Positions 38,077 through 47,631 are shown, counted from the first letter of the stretch. The stretch is DNA of 64,000 nt from Candidatus Synechococcus calcipolaris G9 (GCF_029582805.1 NZ_JAKKUT010000002.1:830001-894000); one strand, 5' to 3'. Numbers and translations: made by a program. Notes: generated by a model not told the origin, from the letters alone.

Positions 38077-38886
38077 ATGTCCGTTGAATATCCAGAGCAG
38101 CCCCTTGAGGATGAAAATGAGAATAATGGGACTGATGTGCCTGTTCCCAGTCATCACCACCCGCCCTTTGATTTTCATGCCCGTTTCCATGGTTGGATGG
38201 AACTCTATGCCCCCGTCAGCCAGTACGAAGCCTATTTGAATGACCATCGTCAGTGGTTTTATCGCTGCGCCCATCCCATGGCAGCCGAACCCATTGGCGA
38301 GAATGGTTATATTTTGACCATTGGCCGCTACGGTTCCTTTGGCTATGAAGTCGAACCGAAGATTGGCCTAAATTTACTCCCGGAAGACGAGGGAGTGTAT
38401 CGGATTCAGACCATCCCGGTGCCGGATCAACCCTTTTTGAACTATGAGGTGGATTTTCAGGCAGAAAAAGCCCTAAAGCCAGCGATCGCCCAGCCAGAAC
38501 AGGATCAGGATTTAATTGATCTGGGGGTGAGTCAGTACACCATTGTGGATTGGCAGCTAGATTTATCCGTGAAGGTCTATTTTCCCCGCTTTATTTATCG
38601 CCTACCCCATGGACTGATTCAACGCACCGGCGATCGCATTTTGGCGGAAATTGTGAAACAGGTCTCCTATCGTCTCACGGCCAAAGTCCAGGATGATTTT
38701 CATCAGACCATTGGTTTGACCCTAGGTAAGCGTTGGCGACGACAGCGATGCCACAATGCCCGCCTTAATCACCCAGCGGACGATCTGGATGCTCTAGATG
38801 ATCTAGACCCAACACTTGACGGAATCGCTTCACCCGCGCCTGAATTGCCAGCCAATTCTGAGTCGCCACCCACTCAGGAGCCATAA
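38077..38886 (+). CDS. DUF1997 family protein
   Basis: 269 residues. The central domain (about 25-215) has the DUF1997 pattern of the cyanobacteria and plants group (FHARFHGWMELYAPVSQYEAYL near the start and VKVYFPRFIYRLPHGLIQRTGDRILAEIVKQVSYRLTAKVQDDFH). No catalytic motif. The C-terminal 45 residues are Asp/Pro/Ser-rich and are encoded in a stretch that overlaps, tail to tail, the aldolase gene by 122 bases. Function unknown. Confidence 0.8.
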   Translation: MSVEYPEQPLEDENENNGTDVPVPSHHHPPFDFHARFHGWMELYAPVSQYEAYLNDHRQWFYRCAHPMAAEPIGENGYILTIGRYGSFGYEVEPKIGLNLLPEDEGVYRIQTIPVPDQPFLNYEVDFQAEKALKPAIAQPEQDQDLIDLGVSQYTIVDWQLDLSVKVYFPRFIYRLPHGLIQRTGDRILAEIVKQVSYRLTAKVQDDFHQTIGLTLGKRWRRQRCHNARLNHPADDLDALDDLDPTLDGIASPAPELPANSESPPTQEP

Positions 38887-39430
38887 GATCACTACCCACC
38901 CCCAGGGCGATCGCCCCCGCCTGAATCAGTTCCGGTGCATTTTCGAGGGTGACACCCCCTGTAGGAATGAGGGGAATGCCCGCGAAGGGCCCCTGTAAAT
39001 CCCGCAGATACCTCGCTCCGCCCATCACCCCAATCGGAAACACCTTGACGCAGGTTGCCCCCCCTTGCCAGGCTTTTAATATTTCCGTGGGAGTCAAGGC
39101 CCCTGGAATAATGGGTACGGCAGCGGTTTTGACATAGCGAATTAAAGACGGATCCGTGTGGGGAGTGAAGATAAATTGAGCCTCGGCGGCGATCGCCTCG
39201 GCCGCCATGGTTTCATTGAGGATCGTACCTGCCCCAATCCAAGCCTGGGGAAATCGTTTCCGAAAGTGGCGAACAAGCAAGGCTGGCTCTGGCATATTCC
39301 AGGTAACTTCCAGAAGGCGAATCCCCGCTTGAATTAAGACCTCTCCCAGGGCGATCGCCAATTCCGGTTCCCCAACCCGCAGAACGGCAATTAACCGCTC
39401 TTGCAGAAGATGTTCTTGCCAGTTGTTCAT
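38765..39430 (-). CDS. eda: KDPG aldolase (bifunctional KHG/KDPG type)
   Basis: About 221 residues forming a TIM-barrel class I aldolase. The motifs are EVTWNMPEP, GAGTILN, FTPHTDPSL and the Schiff-base Lys in TCVKVFPIGVMGG, with IPTGGVTLEN. It splits 2-keto-3-deoxy-6-phosphogluconate into pyruvate and glyceraldehyde 3-phosphate in the Entner-Doudoroff route. Met33 of the longest frame is chosen as start (39430). Its 3' end overlaps the DUF1997 gene. Confidence 0.88.
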   Translation of the reverse strand: MNNWQEHLLQERLIAVLRVGEPELAIALGEVLIQAGIRLLEVTWNMPEPALLVRHFRKRFPQAWIGAGTILNETMAAEAIAAEAQFIFTPHTDPSLIRYVKTAAVPIIPGALTPTEILKAWQGGATCVKVFPIGVMGGARYLRDLQGPFAGIPLIPTGGVTLENAPELIQAGAIALGVGSDLMAPEWVATQNWLAIQARVKRFRQVLGLDHLEHPDRPLGD

Positions 39431-39431
39431 C

Positions 39432-39839
39432 TTAAAATGAGGGTAAAGATTTGACAAAGCAGCAATCTCCCAAATCATAGGAATACAGTTTTGGGCACTG
39501 GTTTGGGGCCACTTCCCTGTAGCCAAGACGTTTTAAGAGGCGAATGCTCCTCTGATTCATAGGATGAACCGTGGCCCACCACTCTGTTCTGGGTGTAACC
39601 GTAGCGAGGTAATCGTGCCACCAAGACATCGCCTCAAAGGCCAATCCCTTTCCCCACCAAGCTTCACCTAATAGGTAGGCAACTTCGCCCCAGGCTCCGT
39701 GGCCTGTCGCCTCAAATGGGACGAAGACTTTTAGTTGACATGAAGGTACAAATACAAGATAAATGAAAGAGATCCGCGGGGGTGAGTTTATGAGTGTCAA
39801 ATGGAATTGTAAATGAGTGTATCCCCATGATTGCCTCAC
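39432..39839 (-). pseudogene. Truncated GNAT acetyltransferase
   Basis: 135 residues. The C-terminal part is a clear RimJ/RimL-type GNAT domain: GEVAYLLGEAWWGKGLAFEA (motif with acetyl-CoA contact) and NQRSIRLLKRLGYREV. The N-terminal strands of the fold are not there, and the first 40 residues look unrelated, so the gene seems cut. It abuts the aldolase start and overlaps the next divergent gene at its own 5' end. Confidence 0.55.
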
Positions 39840-41089
39840 TGATAGCTACGTTCTGGGGACAAATGCAATCCTGGTTTACTCAGGCAAAGGCAGTCACAGA
39901 ATCGACCGATGATTTGATGCCCCTGCCCAATTCCTTAGAAATTCAAGTTTCCCAGCATATCCAGTCCCTCCCCAGTCCCCAAGCCTATCAAGCTTTTATT
40001 CATGAGTCCCTCTCTAACGCCCTTAGTCCTTGGCAAACGGACTTGGATGCCCCCAATAGCTTGGTCATTTTGGGGAGTCCGGTGGAATCCATTGCCAAAA
40101 TTATTAGGGATGGTTTACAAACTTGGGTCGATCGGCCCCCTTTAGAGATCATTACGCCCCTGTCCTGCCGAAGTCGTCCCCAGATACCCTGGATCGTTAC
40201 TTCCCAAATTCGCCAGGCCCTACAACCCTATCCCCAAATTAATGTGTCCGAGGATCTCCCTATGGATGATTCCCTGGATTTGGGTAGTCTGGAGGAGCGC
40301 ACAACCCTAATCGTCATACCCTGTTTAGAACAGTGTTTTCTCCGTTGCATTGGCGGTTGGGAAAGTATTGAATTCCTACGGGATAGGGTCATCCATAATC
40401 CCAACTGTTTTTGGTTAATTGGCTGTAATCATTGGGCCTGGGATTATCTTGATTTTGTGTGTCAGGTGAGGGCTTACTTCAATGATGGACTGTATGTACC
40501 CCCCTTAGGGGGGGAGATGCTGCAGGCCTGGTTAGACCCGGTGATGAAGACCGTTGTCGCTCCCACCATTGATTTTGGCGATCGCCAGCATTTCATATTA
40601 CAGAACTCTACCCGCCACCATCAACAGTCCCTCACGGACGAAGAACGCCACCAAACCTACTGGAATGTCCTCGCCCATCAATCCCTAGGCATTAGCAGTA
40701 TGGCCACCAGCCTGTGGTTAAAAAGTTTACGCATAAAAAATGATGCGATCCCTGGGGGAACCGTCCCCAAACTTGAGTTGTCTGCGCAGGAGTCAACGGA
40801 GCAACCCTTTACCATCCACGAAGCGTTTCCTGCCCCCCCTAGCCTGCCGACCCTAACTGGCGGCGATCGCTACCTGCTTAACTCCGTTCTCATCCATGGC
40901 CACATTACCCGCTCTCACCTGGCCCTGAGTCTAGGAGAACCGGAAAGTAAAATCCGAGCACAGGTGCAATCCCTTCTGCGGGCCGGTGTCTTAGATCAGG
41001 GCCAGGGGGTATTGTCCGTACAGCCCGCCTATTATGGCAAAATCAAAAGTGAATTAGCCAATAATAACTTCTTTGTTAGTAAGAACTAA
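39827..41089 (+). CDS. Conserved hypothetical protein upstream of MscS
   Basis: About 420 residues, soluble. A segment LVILGSPVESIAKIIRDGL followed by an ERTTLIVIPCLEQCFLRCIGG strand gives it the look of a degenerate nucleotide-binding domain without a proper Walker A. A C-terminal winged-helix-like tail is seen in LLNSVLIHGHITRSHLALSL followed by VQSLLRAGVLDQG. It ends 28 bases before the MscS-type channel gene on the same strand, so the two are probably co-transcribed; a regulatory partner role is a guess. Confidence 0.65.
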   Translation: MIASLIATFWGQMQSWFTQAKAVTESTDDLMPLPNSLEIQVSQHIQSLPSPQAYQAFIHESLSNALSPWQTDLDAPNSLVILGSPVESIAKIIRDGLQTWVDRPPLEIITPLSCRSRPQIPWIVTSQIRQALQPYPQINVSEDLPMDDSLDLGSLEERTTLIVIPCLEQCFLRCIGGWESIEFLRDRVIHNPNCFWLIGCNHWAWDYLDFVCQVRAYFNDGLYVPPLGGEMLQAWLDPVMKTVVAPTIDFGDRQHFILQNSTRHHQQSLTDEERHQTYWNVLAHQSLGISSMATSLWLKSLRIKNDAIPGGTVPKLELSAQESTEQPFTIHEAFPAPPSLPTLTGGDRYLLNSVLIHGHITRSHLALSLGEPESKIRAQVQSLLRAGVLDQGQGVLSVQPAYYGKIKSELANNNFFVSKN

Positions 41090-41116
41090 ATGGCCGTCAC
41101 TTAGGTTGATCGGGAA

Positions 41117-42007
41117 ATGTTTGAATCTATAGGATCATTTGTCACACATCAAGTTCTTTATCTGCCGGTATTCTTGGCCAACGTGTTCTTAGCCGACATT
41201 GAACCGTCGGAAGAACTACCTCAACTATTAACTGAATTAACCTTGCAAAAGGTGGTGCGGGCGATAGTCATTATTATTATTGCCTACGCTTGTATGTCGA
41301 TGATCCAAGCCGTCACCAATTGGCTATCAGAACGAGTACCCCGACGATTTCGACTCTTAATTAAGCAATCCCTACCCTTTTGGAAGGGGCTGATTTTAAT
41401 CGTCACGATTTCCTATTTACTCAACTTATTTCTCAATTTATCGGAAACAAATCTGTTGGCACTCACTGGCACGATGGCCGTTGCCCTGGGTTTTGCCTTT
41501 AAGGACTACATTAGCTCTATTATTGCCGGTATTGTGGCTCTGTTTGAAACCCCCTACCAAGTGGGCGATCGCATTCAAATTGATGATCATTATGGCGAAG
41601 TCGTCGGCTATGGCTTACGGGGAATTCGGCTACAAACCCCGGACGATAATACGGTGACAATCCCCCATAACAAAACCTGGACAAATGCTATCTCCAATGC
41701 CAATAGTGGTCAATTAGAGGCCCAAGTTGCCACGGATTTTTATTTTGATCACCATGTAGATGGGGACAAAGTTGTCCAAATTCTCTACCAAGCCGCCTAC
41801 AGTAGCAAATATACCCAGCTTAAGTTACCCATTGTGGTGGTAATGAAAGAACACCCCTGGGGAACCCAGTTTAAGCTGCGCTCCTATCCCATGGATGCTC
41901 GGGATGAATTTGTATATCAAACGGATTTGATTTGCCGCGCCAAGCAGGCCTTTAAGCGTCAGGGTTTTCCCTATCCAAAATTATGGCGTGCCGCTTTTCC
42001 TGATTAA
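41117..42007 (+). CDS. MscS-family mechanosensitive channel
   Basis: 296 residues: three membrane segments (about 45-65, 85-108, 112-150) and the MscS soluble cage domain. The pore-lining helix and following beta domain show LALTGTMAVALGFAFKDYISSIIAGIVALFE and PYQVGDRIQIDDHYGEVVGYGLRGIRLQ in sequence, conserved in the family. These channels release solutes upon hypo-osmotic shock through the plasma membrane. GTP- or ligand-binding extra domains are absent. Confidence 0.92.
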   Translation: MFESIGSFVTHQVLYLPVFLANVFLADIEPSEELPQLLTELTLQKVVRAIVIIIIAYACMSMIQAVTNWLSERVPRRFRLLIKQSLPFWKGLILIVTISYLLNLFLNLSETNLLALTGTMAVALGFAFKDYISSIIAGIVALFETPYQVGDRIQIDDHYGEVVGYGLRGIRLQTPDDNTVTIPHNKTWTNAISNANSGQLEAQVATDFYFDHHVDGDKVVQILYQAAYSSKYTQLKLPIVVVMKEHPWGTQFKLRSYPMDARDEFVYQTDLICRAKQAFKRQGFPYPKLWRAAFPD

Positions 42008-42039
42008 GGATATACCCGTGAACCAATGAGATGGGTAGA

Positions 42040-42699
42040 TTACTCGTCAGATTGGCTGCCGTCAGGCATGGTGGCATTGCGTAAATTAATCCCCCGCATT
42101 TCCGCCTTATAGAGATTGGCTCCTAAAAAGCAGGTGCGACAGGCATTGGCCTTCATCAGGTTTGCCTCCACTAAAATGGCATCCGTAAAATCCGTATTAA
42201 TCAGGCTGGCTCCCTCCAGAATCGCCCCTTGGAGAATGGCTCCCTTACAATTAGCCTGGAGGAGATTGGCCTGTAACAGGTTGGCGCGGGTCAGGTTAGC
42301 CCCTTCTAGGGTGGCCTCCAAAAGATTAACCCGCCGCAGGAGTGCCCCCACCAAATTGGCATTGCGGAGATCGGCCATAGCGAGGTTTGATTTATAGAGA
42401 TCTGCCCCCGCTAGGGTCGCACGCTGCAAGCAGGCCCCCTCCAGATTCGCCTCAATCAAATCACACATATAGAAATTGGTGTTGGTCAAATAGGCTTCCC
42501 GGAGCGTGGCCCGTCGCATATCAGACCCGGCCAAGTTGGCCCCCTCTAGGTTGACATCATTGAAATTAATGAGTTCTAGGGTCATACCACTGAGGTTGGC
42601 TCCCCCCAAATCTGGGCGAATCTTGGGATAATTCTCTCGCCACTGGTTCCACTCATTGGTTCCCTGCTGCAAAATTTCTAGGTGTTCAGCGTTTGCCAT
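42040..42699 (-). CDS. Pentapeptide-repeat protein
   Basis: 219 residues, nearly all of it tandem A(N/D)Lxx repeats (about 30-205), for example NLEGANLAGSDMRRATLREA and similar units, forming a right-handed quadrilateral beta helix. An N-terminal 30-residue cap (LEILQQGTNEWNQWRE) is typical of cyanobacterial members. Cytosolic, since no signal peptide is seen. No function is established. Confidence 0.92.
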   Translation of the reverse strand: MANAEHLEILQQGTNEWNQWRENYPKIRPDLGGANLSGMTLELINFNDVNLEGANLAGSDMRRATLREAYLTNTNFYMCDLIEANLEGACLQRATLAGADLYKSNLAMADLRNANLVGALLRRVNLLEATLEGANLTRANLLQANLLQANCKGAILQGAILEGASLINTDFTDAILVEANLMKANACRTCFLGANLYKAEMRGINLRNATMPDGSQSDE

Positions 42700-42915
42700 A
42701 GATTCGGTTCATCCTAAGAAGCCATAATTATATTATCTTGCAATCTGATAATTTTTCCTGACGTTGGTAGATTCGGAGGTTTCACCCAGGATGTACCCTT
42801 TCTAGATGTGCCATTTCTAAAAGCGGCTTGAAGTTTTATATTTTGAAATCAATGTCTATAATTCTTACAGAGACGTGAAACAAAACGTTGCAGAAAGGAG
42901 ATCGAGTCCCGTTGC

Positions 42916-43650
42916 ATGAAGCCACGAATTCTAATTATTGATGACGATGCAGCGATCGCCGATGTACTGTCGATCAACCTAGAGATGGCTGGATACGATG
43001 TGAGTCAGGCCTTGGATGGCATGAAGGGGCAGGCCCTAGCTGTTCAACTGTCTCCGGATCTAATTTTGTTGGATTTAATGTTGCCCCAGGTGGATGGATT
43101 TACGGTCTGCCAGCGACTACGCCGGGATGATCGCACCGCCAATATTCCCATTTTGATGCTGACGGCCCTCAGCCAAACCCAAAATAAGGTGGATGGCTTT
43201 AATGCCGGGGCCGATGATTATCTAACCAAGCCCTTTGAATTAGAAGAAATGTTAGCGCGGGTGCGGGCCCTTCTGCGGCGAACGGAGCGAATTCCCCAAA
43301 CAGCGGGGCATAAGGAAATTTTGAGCTATGGCCCCCTCACCCTCATTCCCGAACGATTTGAAGTATTCTGGCTCAATAAGGTGATCAAGTTAACCCGCCT
43401 AGAGTTTGAATTACTTCACTGTTTACTCCAACGCCATGGCCAGACCGTTGCCCCCAGCGAAATCCTGAAGGAGGTGTGGGGGTACGATCCCGATGATGAT
43501 ATTGAAACGATCCGGGTTCATGTCCGCCATCTGCGTACTAAGCTGGAGCCGGATCCCCGCAGTCCCCGCTATATTAAAACCGTGTATGGAGCTGGGTATT
43601 GCCTGGAGTTGCCCAGTAGTATTGAGCCAGTGGAATCCTTAGCTCTCTAG
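42916..43650 (+). CDS. rpaA: Response regulator RpaA
   Basis: 244 residues: OmpR-class regulator with receiver acids D10/D11, phospho-site D53 (LLDLMLP), the Lys in LTKPFELEE, and a winged-helix domain containing [24 protein letters not shown]. The linker and the segment [20 protein letters not shown] match RpaA rather than RpaB as I remember them. RpaA is the output regulator of the circadian clock under the kinase SasA. An AAGGAGATC sequence lies upstream of the ATG. Confidence 0.9.
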   Translation: MKPRILIIDDDAAIADVLSINLEMAGYDVSQALDGMKGQALAVQLSPDLILLDLMLPQVDGFTVCQRLRRDDRTANIPILMLTALSQTQNKVDGFNAGADDYLTKPFELEEMLARVRALLRRTERIPQTAGHKEILSYGPLTLIPERFEVFWLNKVIKLTRLEFELLHCLLQRHGQTVAPSEILKEVWGYDPDDDIETIRVHVRHLRTKLEPDPRSPRYIKTVYGAGYCLELPSSIEPVESLAL

Positions 43651-43666
43651 GGTTTTAGGCAGGATT

Positions 43667-44848
43667 TTAGGCAAAGAGAGGGGCGGTGGGGGGAGCGATC
43701 GCCGAGGGTTCGGCCCACTCCAATTGTTGCTTCAGTACCAGGGCCAGCCAATCAATATCTGCTTCGCTGGTATCCCGCCCCAAGGTGAGACGAATACTTG
43801 ATTTTGCCATGGCCTCGTCGTAACCCATGGCCATTAACACCGGACTGGGAATGGATTGGCCACTCTGGCAGGCAGAACCTGAACTAATGCCAATGCCAGC
43901 TAAGTTGAGTTGGCGCACGACGGATTTACCACTGAGGGGCGTACCATCGGCCAAGGTCACGGTAAAACTGAGGTGATGGGGTAAGCGTTTCCAGGGATGG
44001 CCGGTCAGATGGAGTCCGGGTAAGGCATTAAGTTGATGGTACAGGCGATCGCGCAGTCGCTGTAATTGCAATCCGGCGGCGTTCACTTCGTTACTGGCCA
44101 ATTCCGCCGCCACACCAAAGCCAACGATGGCGGGTAGGGCCTGGGTTCCCGACCGCAGACCCATTTCCTGGCCCCCACCCCGATTCATGGCGGCGAGGTC
44201 AACCCCTGGGCGAATATAAAGGGCACCTGCCCCCTGGGGGCCATAGAGTTTATGGCTAGAGAGGGATAATAAATCAACGGGGAGGGTTTGCACATCAATG
44301 GGAATGCGGCCCGCCACCTGAACCCCATCGGTATGGAAGAGGATACCCCGTTGCCGGGCAATGGCCCCCAACTCGGCGATCGCCTGGAGGGTTCCTACTT
44401 CACTTTGTCCATAAATAATAGAGATTAAGACCGTATTTGCTTGCAGGGCCCCCTCCAAATCGACGGGATTCACCTGTCCCCAGCGATCCACGGCTAAACG
44501 GGTGATCTGCCATCCCTGGCGTTCTAGGGCGGCCATGGGCTTGCTAATGGCCGAATGCTCCACCTGGGAGGTAATCATGTGTTGAGGCTGGGCATACTGC
44601 TGGGCGACTCCCCACAGGGCCAAATTATTGGCCTCCGTGCCGCCAGAGGTAAAGACAATGGATTCCCCTGAACCATGGAGCAGACTAGCCACTTGCATTC
44701 GTGCCTGCTCTAGGGCAGTGGCCGATCGCTGACCCCATTCGTGCAGACTGGATGGATTCCCCCAATGGTTGTGCAGAACCTCTTCCATGGCGGCGATCGC
44801 CTCACTGCGGCAGGGGGTTGTGGCACTGTAGTCAAAATACAGTTGCAT
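43667..44848 (-). CDS. Cysteine desulfurase (NifS/IscS-like)
   Basis: About 393 residues. A PLP enzyme that takes sulfur from cysteine for Fe-S cluster assembly and other sulfur needs. Motifs: YFDYSATTPCRSEA, FTSGGTEANNLALWG, TSQVEHSA, HTDGVQVAGRIP, SLSSHKLYGPQGAGALY with the PLP-binding Lys, and SGSACQSGQ bearing the persulfide Cys. I choose the ATG at 44848; one at 44866 follows an AGGAG two bases before it and is also possible. It is convergent with rpaA, 16 bases away. Confidence 0.92.
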   Translation of the reverse strand: MQLYFDYSATTPCRSEAIAAMEEVLHNHWGNPSSLHEWGQRSATALEQARMQVASLLHGSGESIVFTSGGTEANNLALWGVAQQYAQPQHMITSQVEHSAISKPMAALERQGWQITRLAVDRWGQVNPVDLEGALQANTVLISIIYGQSEVGTLQAIAELGAIARQRGILFHTDGVQVAGRIPIDVQTLPVDLLSLSSHKLYGPQGAGALYIRPGVDLAAMNRGGGQEMGLRSGTQALPAIVGFGVAAELASNEVNAAGLQLQRLRDRLYHQLNALPGLHLTGHPWKRLPHHLSFTVTLADGTPLSGKSVVRQLNLAGIGISSGSACQSGQSIPSPVLMAMGYDEAMAKSSIRLTLGRDTSEADIDWLALVLKQQLEWAEPSAIAPPTAPLFA

Positions 44849-44988
44849 GGAGTCGCCCAAGTTCATCACTCCTAGTATATCTTTGCCCCTTCCCCCCTTT
44901 GTCTTTTGCATAGAATTGTACCCCGGATCGTAGTTTCCCCTTGGAATCAACTGGCACTGCTACAAGTAAGGACGATTTAGGGGTAACA

Positions 44989-45954
44989 ATGACAGTGAAC
45001 AGTGAGTCACCAAAAACGGGTCACGAATCCGCCTATCGGGTTGAGGCTTGCCTCCATGATGTTTGGGCTAACCGGGTCATTGATGACCTGTTTACTGATC
45101 TTGATTCGGCGGAGTACGACCCTGAGGAATCCCTAGCGGAGTCGGATTGGTTAGACAACCCCTTCAATAAGCCAAGAACCTTAGACGTTCAAGCCCTTGA
45201 TCCGCGAGAGCAGGATACCGCTCTTTTGGTTCCCTACGTGCCAGGGGAGGCCCCAAGTCCCCAGACCTTATCTCCTAAAGCCTTACCCTCTAAAGAACGT
45301 CCCCTTAAGCCCTTCATTCATTCAGCAGAAACCTTCAGCGGCCGCGATCGCCTGCTAATGGGTGTGGGCATTGCCTCATTCATTGTGAGTGCGGGTCTTT
45401 GGATTGCCAGTCTCCAGCGATCGCCGGTCACGGCCGTTCTCCCCCCCATGGATGGTGTGGATGTCAATCCCCAGGATGTTGAGTTTGCCCGCTATATGGA
45501 GGAAGCCCTTACCCAACTGTCACGACAATCGGTGGCCCTGGCCCAAGAACCGGGAGCAACCGGCACGCCAACGATTACGGTGCCAGGGGCTGGAAATCCC
45601 AATGGCACTACGAATGGTGTCGAGCGGGTTTATGTGCCCGTCTATCAACCCCAGCCACCGGAGCAGGTATCTATTCCAACTTTGCCTAACCCAGGGAATG
45701 GCACCTCCTCGGCAATGACCTCTCCCCAAGCCGCCGTAGCTCCGGCTCCCCCCCCACCCACCCGTACCCTCGTCGGGGTTCTGGAATTAGACCAGCGATC
45801 GGTGGCCATGATTGAGATGAATGGCTCTACAGAGCGGGTTTCCGTTGGACAAACCCTAGATGGGGGTTGGAAACTGGTGCAAGTTAGTGACCAACGGGCT
45901 GTGTTACAACGGGGTGGGGAAGTCCGATCTATTGGGGTGGGCCAAAAGTTCTAA
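44989..45954 (+). CDS. Single-pass membrane protein of cyanobacterial type
   Basis: About 321 residues. An acidic cytosolic N-terminus, one membrane segment (about 122-140 of this start, LLMGVGIASFIVSAGLWIASL), a Pro/Gly/Thr-rich linker and a C-terminal beta domain reading TRTLVGVLELDQRSVAMIEM and KLVQVSDQRAVLQRGGEVRSIGVG. The last domain resembles PilP/GspC-type homology regions, so a role at the cell envelope near a secretion or pilus complex is conceivable. The ATG at 44989 is used; 44941 is an upstream alternative. Confidence 0.65.
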   Translation: MTVNSESPKTGHESAYRVEACLHDVWANRVIDDLFTDLDSAEYDPEESLAESDWLDNPFNKPRTLDVQALDPREQDTALLVPYVPGEAPSPQTLSPKALPSKERPLKPFIHSAETFSGRDRLLMGVGIASFIVSAGLWIASLQRSPVTAVLPPMDGVDVNPQDVEFARYMEEALTQLSRQSVALAQEPGATGTPTITVPGAGNPNGTTNGVERVYVPVYQPQPPEQVSIPTLPNPGNGTSSAMTSPQAAVAPAPPPPTRTLVGVLELDQRSVAMIEMNGSTERVSVGQTLDGGWKLVQVSDQRAVLQRGGEVRSIGVGQKF

Positions 45955-46020
45955 AATGGGTAATCATTCACTCGTTTTAGCCAGTTTTCCCCATCTTCCC
46001 ATCGTTCTAAATGTAGCCTA

Positions 46021-46563
46021 ATGACTTTTCTTGATGACTTGGCGGCCTTTCTTGAGCAACGCCTAGATGATTTTATTCGGGCGAATCCTGGCCTTGAATT
46101 AAATTTGATTCTGCTGGATATACAGGAGCAGGAACGCCATACCCTTCATTTATTACAAACCCTAGAACAGAAATGTCAAACCTGTGAGAAGGATATTCTT
46201 GGCCTAGTTGAGGATATTCGCCGCTGGCACGATCGGGTTAAGAAAGCGGAAGCTGCCGGCCGCGCCGACCTTGCTAAACTTGCCCGGGAAAAGGAAGAGG
46301 AACTCCGCCAACGGGGCCAAGACCTCTGGGGCCAGCGCACCCAAGCCCAAGCCCAGGTTGAACCCACTCGTTTGCTTCTAGCTAAAATTCGCGATCGTCG
46401 CAAAGAACTAGAAACGCGCATTCCCCAACCCCAAGGGACACCACCGCCCAAAGCCAGCTACACTCCTCCTAAGAGCGATCGCACGGATCCCATTGAAGCT
46501 CAATTTCGTAACTGGGAATTAGAGGCTGCCCTGAAAGAGTTAAAGACCTCCATGGGGCTGTGA
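46021..46563 (+). CDS. TIGR04376-type cyanobacterial protein
   Basis: 180 residues opening MTFLDDLAAFLEQRLDDFIR, then a long charged coiled coil (about 35-125) and a Pro-rich linker before a short C-terminal helix (QFRNWELEAALKELK). I recognise this as a conserved cyanobacterial family (TIGR04376, from memory). No function assigned. Confidence 0.75.
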   Translation: MTFLDDLAAFLEQRLDDFIRANPGLELNLILLDIQEQERHTLHLLQTLEQKCQTCEKDILGLVEDIRRWHDRVKKAEAAGRADLAKLAREKEEELRQRGQDLWGQRTQAQAQVEPTRLLLAKIRDRRKELETRIPQPQGTPPPKASYTPPKSDRTDPIEAQFRNWELEAALKELKTSMGL

Positions 46564-46676
46564 TATTTGTTTACTGGGACTATGAAATAGGTAAAATTTC
46601 AACGATTGAGAAGTCCCTGTCCATTACTAACGACGAAGACAAAAACCAACTCCTCCTACCGTGTTTGCAACCTTAG

Positions 46677-47087
46677 CTAGGATACCAACAACGCAACAAA
46701 CTCTGCCGCTTTCAGAATTACAATATCTTGATAGTTTGTCAATGCCAAAAGATGCTTGTCTCCCGTAACGATGTGAGTTGCATTACCAACGACTGCACAC
46801 TCTACAATCATGTCATCATCTGGATCGTCTGGAACTACCTTAAGCGTTCCAGAAATCTTAACTAATCGAGAGAAATCACGTACTTCCTTTACTGCTGATT
46901 GTGTCATATCTTCAGAAAATTTGAACTTCATGAGCAACTTCTCGGCAAGCTCGTCTAAAATTTCCTGACAGGTAATAGACTCAACCTGTCCAATCTTTGC
47001 CAAAGCTAGACACCGAAATGGATGACCATTTGTAGAAAGTAGAGCGGAGAGAAAAATATTGGTGTCAAAGACCGCAACATACCCCAT
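46677..47087 (-). CDS. PIN-domain toxin
   Basis: 136 residues with a PIN nuclease pattern: VFDTNIFLSALL (first Asp), a Glu-bearing EILDELAEKL, and DDPDDDMIVECAVVGNATHIVTGDKHLL carrying the remaining acids. Members of this group act as RNases in toxin-antitoxin pairs. Its start codon overlaps by one base the stop of the small gene upstream, which is its presumed antitoxin. Confidence 0.85.
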   Translation of the reverse strand: MGYVAVFDTNIFLSALLSTNGHPFRCLALAKIGQVESITCQEILDELAEKLLMKFKFSEDMTQSAVKEVRDFSRLVKISGTLKVVPDDPDDDMIVECAVVGNATHIVTGDKHLLALTNYQDIVILKAAEFVALLVS

Positions 47088-47326
47088 TAGTCCTCATGCA
47101 CTACATTATTAACAAAGTCTTCCCGTTCTTGCTCCGTCATTATATCCCAGTCATAGCCTCGCTCCTGGGCTACTAGTCTGGCTTTGTTTGACCCATAACG
47201 TGATAATGATTCCCACATCCCCCATTGCTGGAGGAGTAAGAGCCTGAATACTTCCACCTGTTGCTCAACTGGCAACTGTTTGACCAGTTCAACAACCTGC
47301 TCATTACTAAGAGTTACTATGGACAT
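47087..47326 (-). CDS. Antitoxin-like partner of PIN toxin
   Basis: 79 residues beginning MSIVTLSNEQVVELVKQLPV, with a helical N-terminus and a charged C-terminus. Not a classical fold that I recognise, but the tight overlap with the PIN toxin gene gives the antitoxin reading. Confidence 0.7.
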   Translation of the reverse strand: MSIVTLSNEQVVELVKQLPVEQQVEVFRLLLLQQWGMWESLSRYGSNKARLVAQERGYDWDIMTEQEREDFVNNVVHED

Positions 47327-47523
47327 CTTTCACCTTAAAGTTAACGTTCTATAAATACCTTTATTGTAGACAATACCCAACTTTTAACGAGAAACAGATT
47401 GTAATAAAAATTCACATAAGCCCAAGTTGCTTTTTTACAGGTTGCGCCGTCTCCCAACAGGTAACCGATTGTCTAAAGTGACTCCATAAAGGTTATTTAT
47501 CCGTAGCTCGGCAGCAGATTTAG

Positions 47524-47631
47524 GATTATTTACAGGATATCTTGAATGTCATGAGTGCGATTGAGCAATTTACTACTGGAATTGAATTTGAAAATTTTGA
47601 TCAGAACTTAGAAATTGATTCGTTTATTTAG
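47524..47631 (+). pseudogene. HepT-like (DUF86) remnant
   Basis: In the 47327-47728 gap, one frame reads DYLQDILNVMSAIEQFTTGI then EFENFDQNLE and stops. This is the first helix pair of a HepT-type toxin or minimal nucleotidyltransferase partner, here cut to 35 residues with no start. The rest of the gap shows only AT-rich sequence. Confidence 0.5.

Noticed and set aside
42116-42397. Ala/Arg/Leu repeat ORF antisense to the pentapeptide gene
   Set aside because: A mirror of the pentapeptide repeat codons, not a gene.
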